From JBMSHD01 sp049416425 (GTDB lineage: Bacteria; Pseudomonadota; Gammaproteobacteria; Francisellales; Francisellaceae), in contig JBMSHD010000122.1 in NCBI GenBank assembly GCA_049416425.1, positions 1 to 6,067 on the forward strand: DNA of 6,067 nucleotides, in the 5' to 3' direction. A program made the position numbers and the translations under genes. Position 1 is the first letter of the stretch. The number at the start of each line of letters is the position of its first letter. The notes under the pieces were generated by a model. That model searched no databases. It saw nothing but the letters and a program-made list of their open reading frames with translations, and was not told where the DNA came from. Shown one piece after another: positions 1 through 5,388 of the stretch.

Positions 1-23
1 TAAGCCCTTATGGTTGCTGACTT

Positions 24-1169
24 CTAAGATTTCAACTTACCAACTTGGGTATAGCTAAATATATCTCCGGGAATCTCGCCAAAATGGCGTTTAAAGCTTG
101 AGATATCATACGGCTGTTCAGCACGCCAATAATAAAAAGATTTGTTATGCATTCCCCCGGTGACATGCACATAACCTTTATTATCAAGCGCAATGGAAAA
201 TTCATTATGCGCGTCATTATCTACAGTGAAGCTGCTATCCAGCTCGTATTCATCGGCGACACCATCTATGATTTTGCCAACTTTAATCTTAAGCTCAGGT
301 GTGACATAAACAAAATAAATGTCATCATTCACCGTGGTCACAGGTGTGGCAAAGGTATCACTGTACCAGCCTGAGATGGCTGTGGTCTGATATTCATTGA
401 CAACAGTGAAATTATCCTGGCTGACATCATAGGCGCATTGCTGTCCATCATCGGCTTCAGGCAGTGTTTTGATATTAAGCGTGTTGGAACGCGAGGCGTT
501 TCCCGCTTGATCCAAAGCTTCAACATAGATTTGATAATCGGTATCAGGACTAAGACCGGAAAGCGTATAAGTGGTTCTGTCTATTAATGCTATATTTTGA
601 TTATCAACAACAATTTGATAATGAATATCAATCGATGGCGTCTGATTATCATCCACAGGCTCCCATGCAATTTCAATGCTATTTTCGCTCGTCGTCAGAC
701 TATAAATCACCGGCACCGATGGCGCCGTCGTATCACTGCTTTCATCACCCTTGCCATTGATACGACACCCGCTACCATTGAGGCTGACATAGCTGGGGTC
801 TCGATAGTTCCCATCGCCTTTGAAACCAAAGTTTTCCATGCCATTGGCCGGAATCGTCTGATTATAGCTTTCGGCATCGATATATAAAACATCATCATTG
901 CTTCCGCTTACAATCGCCCGCCAGATACCATCAACTTTAAAATCGGCACCTTGCCAAATAAGCTGCCAATTTTGAATATACTGATTGGTCGAATTTTCGA
1001 TAATCACATCGGCTACAAAACCACCACTCCATTCACTGCGCAGATCGATTTCAATATCACAGTCGGATGCCGCAAAGCTCTGGCTTATCAGCGATAACAC
1101 CACACCAACAGCCAATAGATATTTCTTGTGCGGAAAAAATAGCCTGAACTCAAAAAATCTAATTTTCAT
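24..1169 (-). CDS. Secreted CBM2-FN3 protein with a C-terminally truncated BNR_4 (ulvan lyase-like) domain
   Basis: This is a 381-residue exported protein, probably acting on an extracellular polysaccharide. A signal peptide (about 1-34, hydrophobic LAVGVVLSLIS, SFA-A cleavage area) is followed by a family 2 carbohydrate-binding module at about 35-136. The module has the usual terminal Cys pair (C37, C135), W47, W69, W72 and W83, and an FGFKGD strand; Y102 sits where many cellulose-binding members have a third surface Trp. An FN3 domain covers about 148-236. Residues 245-381 resemble the start of a BNR_4 beta-propeller (DAHNEFSIALD, then GYVHVTGGMHN). H321 and H341 are 20 residues apart, like the His pair I recall from PL24/PL25 ulvan lyases. 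The reading frame ends in TAG after only about 135 residues of a propeller that is normally much longer, so the protein is probably truncated or a decaying gene. The start is supported by GAGG at 1179-1182, 9 nt upstream. Substrate is not determinable; the CBM2 and FN3 calls are firm, BNR_4 moderate. Confidence 0.85.
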   Translation of the reverse strand: MKIRFFEFRLFFPHKKYLLAVGVVLSLISQSFAASDCDIEIDLRSEWSGGFVADVIIENSTNQYIQNWQLIWQGADFKVDGIWRAIVSGSNDDVLYIDAESYNQTIPANGMENFGFKGDGNYRDPSYVSLNGSGCRINGKGDESSDTTAPSVPVIYSLTTSENSIEIAWEPVDDNQTPSIDIHYQIVVDNQNIALIDRTTYTLSGLSPDTDYQIYVEALDQAGNASRSNTLNIKTLPEADDGQQCAYDVSQDNFTVVNEYQTTAISGWYSDTFATPVTTVNDDIYFVYVTPELKIKVGKIIDGVADEYELDSSFTVDNDAHNEFSIALDNKGYVHVTGGMHNKSFYYWRAEQPYDISSFKRHFGEIPGDIFSYTQVGKLKS

Positions 1170-1193
1170 TTATTAAATCCTCAATAATAAATT

Positions 1194-1207
1194 ATTATAA
1201 TTATAAT
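1194..1207. repeat. 14-bp perfect AT-only palindrome in the leader of the CBM2 gene
   Basis: The sequence attataattataat equals its own reverse complement. It overlaps the predicted -10 by two bases and covers the likely transcription start of the CBM2 gene, so it could be an operator or help open the DNA. In a gap made almost entirely of A and T such a palindrome can arise by chance, and no regulator is encoded here. It lacks the G+C needed for a stable RNA hairpin, so it is not a terminator. Confidence 0.3.
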
Positions 1208-1234
1208 TTAAGGATTTAACGATTAATTTGTCAA
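1206..1234 (-). promoter_or_regulatory. Sigma70-like promoter for the CBM2 gene
   Basis: Read on the minus strand, a perfect -35 hexamer TTGACA (1229-1234) is followed after 17 bp by TTAAAT (1206-1211), a 4/6 match to the -10 consensus. A second run containing TATAAT lies just downstream but at a poorer spacing of 23 bp. The site is 36 bp upstream of the CBM2-gene start and downstream of the last RHS gene, so it would let the CBM2 gene be transcribed independently of the array. AT-rich DNA produces -10-like hexamers by chance; the exact -35 with ideal spacing is the main support. Confidence 0.55.
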
Positions 1235-1267
1235 TTTATTGATCTGATTTATGTTAAAAATAAATAT

Positions 1268-2119
1268 TCACTCCTCATCAACACTACCCATGTCCACCCT
1301 ATTTTTAGCGTTATTCGTAAAACCCTCTTCTTCAAAGGAATCTACGGTATTATCGCCAAACTCAGACTGTTGACCACTGTAACCAGCAATAACCTCTTCG
1401 TCGATACAAGGATTACAAAATTGGGAATACACAACAGAAAGAACCGTTATGCCAAAAATACTAGATGATACCCCAAGTCCAAATGAAAAATGATTAATTT
1501 TTTTACTGTTATCAAGCTTTCCTGTGGATTTACTTAAAGCTGCCGGTAACATATATCCTACTCCTCCCGCCAATACTCCCAACAGAGTGATGCTAGATCG
1601 TGTCACTAGCAGCGACGCCAGCGACAGCGAAACTCCCACCCCATTTAGAATGGAATTCATTGTAGTTGATACTTTAAAATGCCCTGTCGGATCATTGTAG
1701 CCGATTGGATTTCCTCCTGCATAAGCAAAGGCATTTTCTGTGTTTTTCCCTGAAAAGGCTGATAAACTATCGGCCTGCATAAAACCACTTATCACCGGAT
1801 CATACTGACGATAACCATTGCCCAGTGACCAAAGCGCGGTACTTGGGTCACGACGCTGACCACCATAGCCGAATGGATTATCATCTATTCTAAAAACCTG
1901 ATAATCCTGCTGTTGACCTCCATTAAGCGGATGATAAACATCACTTTGCATCCCATAGGCGCTATAGCGATAAAAATGGCGATAACCCATTGAGCTGTTG
2001 CCCACCAATACCGTGTTAGATTGCCCGTCTTGGTATAAATATTCGACTTGCACCGCTGTCGCACCCAGCTGGCAGCAGCCTAAAGTAGCGAGCACGAGCA
2101 TTCTGCCAAAAATTTTCAT
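1268..2119 (-). CDS. Exported miniature RHS-core protein with three-helix membrane domain and acidic CNPC tail
   Basis: This 283-residue protein has a signal peptide (about 1-22, ATA-V cleavage site). Next is one terminal YD-like segment (VEYLYQDGQSN, then YRYSAYGMQSD, residues 24-60) and the RHS-associated core (about 79-147: FGYGGQ, GYRQYDP, QADS, GGNPIGYNDPTGHF). A hydrophobic domain follows, with likely membrane segments near 158-172, 177-196 and 211-231 and the motif KKINHFSFGLG at 206-216. The tail (235-283) is acidic and opens with CNPC (C235, C238). Ordinary Rhs/YD proteins carry hundreds of residues of YD repeats before this core; here they are absent, yet the gene has its own strong GGAGG (2126-2130), six bases before the first ATG, and its own signal peptide. 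It is therefore a complete gene rather than a displaced 3' tip. It is last in the RHS run, 91 bp after the preceding gene. Function is unknown; membrane insertion is inferred from hydrophobicity. Confidence 0.85.
   Translation of the reverse strand: MKIFGRMLVLATLGCCQLGATAVQVEYLYQDGQSNTVLVGNSSMGYRHFYRYSAYGMQSDVYHPLNGGQQQDYQVFRIDDNPFGYGGQRRDPSTALWSLGNGYRQYDPVISGFMQADSLSAFSGKNTENAFAYAGGNPIGYNDPTGHFKVSTTMNSILNGVGVSLSLASLLVTRSSITLLGVLAGGVGYMLPAALSKSTGKLDNSKKINHFSFGLGVSSSIFGITVLSVVYSQFCNPCIDEEVIAGYSGQQSEFGDNTVDSFEEEGFTNNAKNRVDMGSVDEE
1674..1885 (-). repeat. RHS-core DNA repeat, copy 1 (212 bp)
   Basis: This block encodes residues 79-149 (DDNPFGYGG to DPTGHFK) of the 283-residue protein. Aligned by hand to copy 2 without gaps it shows 13 differences in 212 bases (about 94% identity). 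The differences cluster in the codons for PVIS versus ALTG, in the GGQRRDP segment and at one A/N codon. Similarity falls abruptly just after the HFK codons and drops upstream of the DDNP codons. Confidence 0.9.
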
Positions 2120-2210
2120 ACTCTGCCTCCATGTTAGATTGATTTTATGATTTATTAGCTAAACCCATTCTTGTCACGATAATATGGCTTTTAGGGTGAA
2201 TACTTTGTTT

Positions 2211-2978
2211 TTATAAACGGTTATACATACTCAAACCACTTGCGCCCATACCATAGATACTTGAGCTGAGTCCAAAGCCAAATGAAATACGATTTAGTTT
2301 TCTGGCTTCTTTAGAATTTTTGCTTTCAGACTGAACCTCCATAGGAATTGATGTCACTGCCATGTCAAGTGCCCAAAAAGATAATGAACCCCCAATCCCT
2401 TTGATTAAAATGCCCAGAGACGTATCTTCTGATCCAGAGAGCAATATTAATTTAAGAGCATAAATATTGCTTACTATCCCTACAGATCCTAAAAAATAAT
2501 TCACTCCTTTTGGCACCTTAAAATGCCCTGTCGGATCATTGTAGCCGATTGGATTTCCTCCTGCATAATTAAAGGCATTTTCTGTGTTTTTCCCTGAAAA
2601 TGCCGATAAACTATCGGCCTGCATAAAACCACCTGTTAGCGCATCATACTGACGATAACCATTGCCCAGTGACCAAAGCGCGGTGCTTGAGTCACGATGC
2701 TGGCCACCATAGCCGAATGGATTATCATCGATCGTAAGCAGCCGAGGCGCATTACCCATAGCTTCACTTTGCCTATTGAATGGATAATAGGCATCGCTTT
2801 GAATTCCATAAGCGCTATAGCGATACAGATGCTTAAGCTCTTTTGATTGCATAATTAGCACGTTATTACTCTGACCATCGGTATATAAATATTCAACCGT
2901 GCCCGCATGACTCGATACACTCAAGATCAAACTGCTCAAAAAACTTATAAAAGCAGATTTTTTTATTCTTTTTTGCAT
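2211..2978 (-). CDS. Exported miniature RHS-core protein with three-helix membrane domain, no tail
   Basis: This 255-residue paralogue of the 283-residue neighbour has a basic N-terminus (MQKRIKKS), a hydrophobic core and an SHA-G SPase I site at 25/26. One YD-like segment follows (VEYLYTDGQSN, YRYSAYGIQSD, about 28-62), then the RHS core at about 84-152 ending DPTGHF (D148). The C-terminal hydrophobic domain has probable membrane segments near 161-182, 188-211 and 232-252, with RKLNRISFGFG at 226-236. The protein ends almost immediately after the third segment (YNRL), so it is the minimal form of the family. GAGG at 2987-2990, 8 nt upstream, supports the first ATG. It lies 47 bp after the large YD gene, consistent with co-transcription. 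Aligned with its neighbour, the core is nearly identical at DNA level while the signal peptide and C-terminal half are not. No enzymatic motif is visible. Function is unknown. Confidence 0.85.
   Translation of the reverse strand: MQKRIKKSAFISFLSSLILSVSSHAGTVEYLYTDGQSNNVLIMQSKELKHLYRYSAYGIQSDAYYPFNRQSEAMGNAPRLLTIDDNPFGYGGQHRDSSTALWSLGNGYRQYDALTGGFMQADSLSAFSGKNTENAFNYAGGNPIGYNDPTGHFKVPKGVNYFLGSVGIVSNIYALKLILLSGSEDTSLGILIKGIGGSLSFWALDMAVTSIPMEVQSESKNSKEARKLNRISFGFGLSSSIYGMGASGLSMYNRL
2518..2729 (-). repeat. RHS-core DNA repeat, copy 2 (212 bp)
   Basis: This block encodes residues 84-154 of the 255-residue protein. It aligns without gaps to copy 1 (13 differences in 212) and differs from the visible 108 bp of copy 3 at only 2 positions. 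Similarity to copy 3 extends a few codons further into the C-terminal side (HFKVPKGV in both), so copies 2 and 3 are the closer pair. Confidence 0.9.
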
Positions 2979-3025
2979 AAGAGAGACCTCATATTTAATT
3001 TAACGGAAAGTCCAATGTAACATCA

Positions 3026-5335
3026 TCACATACTCGCATTGTAAAGCGTATATTCTGTCCAATCACTGGGAGATATCTTCGTATCAAAGGCCTGCTTTTC
3101 GCCATATTCCGCGCCGGCTTCAATCATCGATGCAAATAAAACGCCGTCTATATCTATTCCTGCCATATCCATCACCCCCTTTTTAGCCATATTTTCAACA
3201 GCACCAGATGTCGTATACGTCATGACATTATCAGCTATATTCTTCCAGTTGATATCCTCAGAACTGGATTGCTCCATCTGCCCAATCATGATGGTCGATG
3301 CACTTTCCGCCAGCGTAAATGAAACCTCAGAAGCACTGCCTTTTAGCATATTTACACCGTAAGATGCTGAGTCGGAATCGTCTGTTTCAAACAAGTCATC
3401 AGACAACGATTCCATCACAATGTCAGCTTCATCACCCGCCATTGACGCAAATGTTAAACTGGCAAATTCCGCCGATGAATCCTTAAAATCCATTAATGGA
3501 AAAAACATGCTTTTTAAGAGACTTTTGTGCCCGCTGGGATCTCCATTTATAATTGGATTGTCATTGCTGAAATCATAGACATTATCAACACCTTGAAAAA
3601 CATTGAAGCTATCTGCCTTATTAAAGGCATCAAAAATGGGATTATAAAAACGGTAACCATCACCAAATAGCAAACTCATACTAGCCGGATCGAGCAATGC
3701 CTTATCATAACCAAAGTAATTATTCTCGATATCAAAAGACTGCTTGATTTCATCCAGGTCATAATTCTGATTATTATCGCTATTAACGGGATCTGCTAAA
3801 TCACTTTCATAACCATAGGGTAAATAAAGATAAACAGCCAAAAGACCATCATCTGCATCGGCAATTATATTGCCCTGAGCATCATCAAAGAGATAGTGCT
3901 TTTCCGTCTCTTCGTCTTTCTGATCCACCAGTAGATCACCAATATCTGGAGCGACGTACTTATCTATATCGCCCTGTCTCTGTTTGACCATGGCTGACAG
4001 CCCATTTTTATCCCTCTGACCACCGTAATAAAAATAGACCGGTTCATTATTTTCGGCATCAGCACTGTTCATCTCATTAGACTGCTCCGAAGCCAGCTCT
4101 CCCGTGGGATAGTAGCTGTATTGAACGGCTACTGGATTGACGGATGATGTTGAAGGTAAAATGGCCGTTAACTCATTTAAGCCATCATAAACAAAGCTGT
4201 CACCATAGGGATCGCCAATGAGGTCGCCATCCGTATTATAGGTATAGTTGCCATCACTAAAATGCGTCTTGAGATTACTCTCATAGGCATAGTCCCCGGA
4301 ATGGTCAATCTGCTGCAAACGGTCAAAAAAGCCATCGGCCGTATCATAAACATATTGCGCCAGGTCATACTGTCCATCGGCATACATTGTTTTTTCTACC
4401 GCGATATCACCGTTCTGTGTATATGTATAATACCTGGCAGCAATCGCATTACCATAGCTGTCTTTAGGATATAAAATCTCATCACCACTTAGCGTCATAC
4501 TCTCCAGCTGATCGATGCTGTTATAGGTATAACTGTATCTGGCACTGCCTTGGCAAATCTCATTATTGCAAAACGCGGATACCGTCGCGATATTACCGCT
4601 GGCATCATAGCCATATTGATAATCGATACTAACCTCATCCACAGCGCTACCAATCTTAATCTCAGCGATTCTGCCCTTACCATCATAACTAAAATAACTG
4701 TTGATGCAGTCGTCTCGAAGAATCGCTATTCTGCGTCCAAAATTATCATATCGATAGCTGACTTTAATATCATCACCATTGGACTGTGCTTCAATTATAC
4801 GACTTAAACCATTCGCATTATAGGTATACGTCTCGCTGACACCGTCTGAATCCATTTTTTTTAAAAGACGTCCTGAATCAGGATCATAAAAATAACGAAT
4901 ACGATCAGAAACGCCATCACCAGGAGACAGGGTAATCATCGCCACTTTCCCAGATGCCGTATAGGCATAATAGATATGATTACTGGCGTTGCTTATTGCT
5001 TTAATCTTATCGCTATTCCCAAAATAGGAATAACTGATGGTTAATGTCGATTGATTTTCAGCACTGATTACCGATTTACTCTGACGCCGACCCAAACTAT
5101 CATAACTGTAATCTGTCTTGTTATCCTCGTAATCTTCGATGCTTTCCTTATTACGATTCGAATAATACTGATAGTCCTGAGTGCTCAACACCCCATCATA
5201 ACTTAACAGCTTATCGCCAATCGTGTTATAGGATAATACGCCGAGCAATTGGCTGGCGGAACTCACTTGAGAGAATAGCCACAGCCAACTCATAAAAAAA
5301 TAAATCGATAATTTTTTCATCTCACGTTTCAACAT
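3026..5335 (-). CDS. Exported YD-repeat protein with divergent RHS core and unrecognised C-terminal region
   Basis: This 769-residue protein is the only member here with an extended YD-repeat region. A signal peptide (hydrophobic IYFFMSWLWLF, SSA-S or SAS-Q cleavage) precedes about ten YD-type repeats over roughly residues 75-515 (for example TDYSYDSLGRR, VSYRYDNFGRR, GNYTYNTDGDL, and a final HYLFDDAQGN at 480). The RHS-associated core is at 540-603, ending DPSGHK (D599). YD repeats in Rhs, Tc-toxin and teneurin proteins build a spiral beta-shell around cargo; at this size only a small or incomplete shell is possible. Residues 605-769 are acidic and Ser-rich, lack clear membrane segments and match no toxin family I recognise. 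The core has little similarity to the near-identical cores of its neighbours. The start is uncertain: ATG at 5335 has no well-spaced Shine-Dalgarno, and ATG at 5320 (MKKLSIYFF) gives a cleaner signal peptide. It sits 53 bp after the upstream RHS gene. Confidence 0.85.
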   Translation of the reverse strand: MLKREMKKLSIYFFMSWLWLFSQVSSASQLLGVLSYNTIGDKLLSYDGVLSTQDYQYYSNRNKESIEDYEDNKTDYSYDSLGRRQSKSVISAENQSTLTISYSYFGNSDKIKAISNASNHIYYAYTASGKVAMITLSPGDGVSDRIRYFYDPDSGRLLKKMDSDGVSETYTYNANGLSRIIEAQSNGDDIKVSYRYDNFGRRIAILRDDCINSYFSYDGKGRIAEIKIGSAVDEVSIDYQYGYDASGNIATVSAFCNNEICQGSARYSYTYNSIDQLESMTLSGDEILYPKDSYGNAIAARYYTYTQNGDIAVEKTMYADGQYDLAQYVYDTADGFFDRLQQIDHSGDYAYESNLKTHFSDGNYTYNTDGDLIGDPYGDSFVYDGLNELTAILPSTSSVNPVAVQYSYYPTGELASEQSNEMNSADAENNEPVYFYYGGQRDKNGLSAMVKQRQGDIDKYVAPDIGDLLVDQKDEETEKHYLFDDAQGNIIADADDGLLAVYLYLPYGYESDLADPVNSDNNQNYDLDEIKQSFDIENNYFGYDKALLDPASMSLLFGDGYRFYNPIFDAFNKADSFNVFQGVDNVYDFSNDNPIINGDPSGHKSLLKSMFFPLMDFKDSSAEFASLTFASMAGDEADIVMESLSDDLFETDDSDSASYGVNMLKGSASEVSFTLAESASTIMIGQMEQSSSEDINWKNIADNVMTYTTSGAVENMAKKGVMDMAGIDIDGVLFASMIEAGAEYGEKQAFDTKISPSDWTEYTLYNASM

Positions 5336-5388
5336 CTCTTACGTTTACTGCCCATTGATCCTGATTAAAAATACGGCGTTATGCCAAA

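Noticed and set aside
1..10. taagccctta at the left edge as a mobile-element end
   Set aside because: A short imperfect palindrome with no target duplication or transposase visible; the window edge prevents any test.
1268..2119. The 283-residue protein as a lipoprotein (ATLGCC near residue 15)
   Set aside because: The lipobox lacks Leu at -3, and an ATA-V SPase I site follows at the expected distance, as in its paralogue.
2120..2210. Promoter GTGACA...TAAATC before the 283-residue gene
   Set aside because: The -10 match is only 3/6 and no better pairing at 16-18 bp exists; chance in AT-rich DNA is likely.
147..4807. Several 60-100 codon open frames on the plus strand and alternative minus frames (for example 597-887, 4262-4474, 4550-4807)
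   Set aside because: They lie opposite or inside well-supported genes, have low-complexity Ile/Arg-rich translations and show no ribosome sites; they are shadows.
5336..5388. GGC-N5-GCC followed by a short T-run after the right-edge RHS gene as a terminator
   Set aside because: Read on the minus strand the stem is only three pairs and the T-run is displaced, so it is too weak to call.
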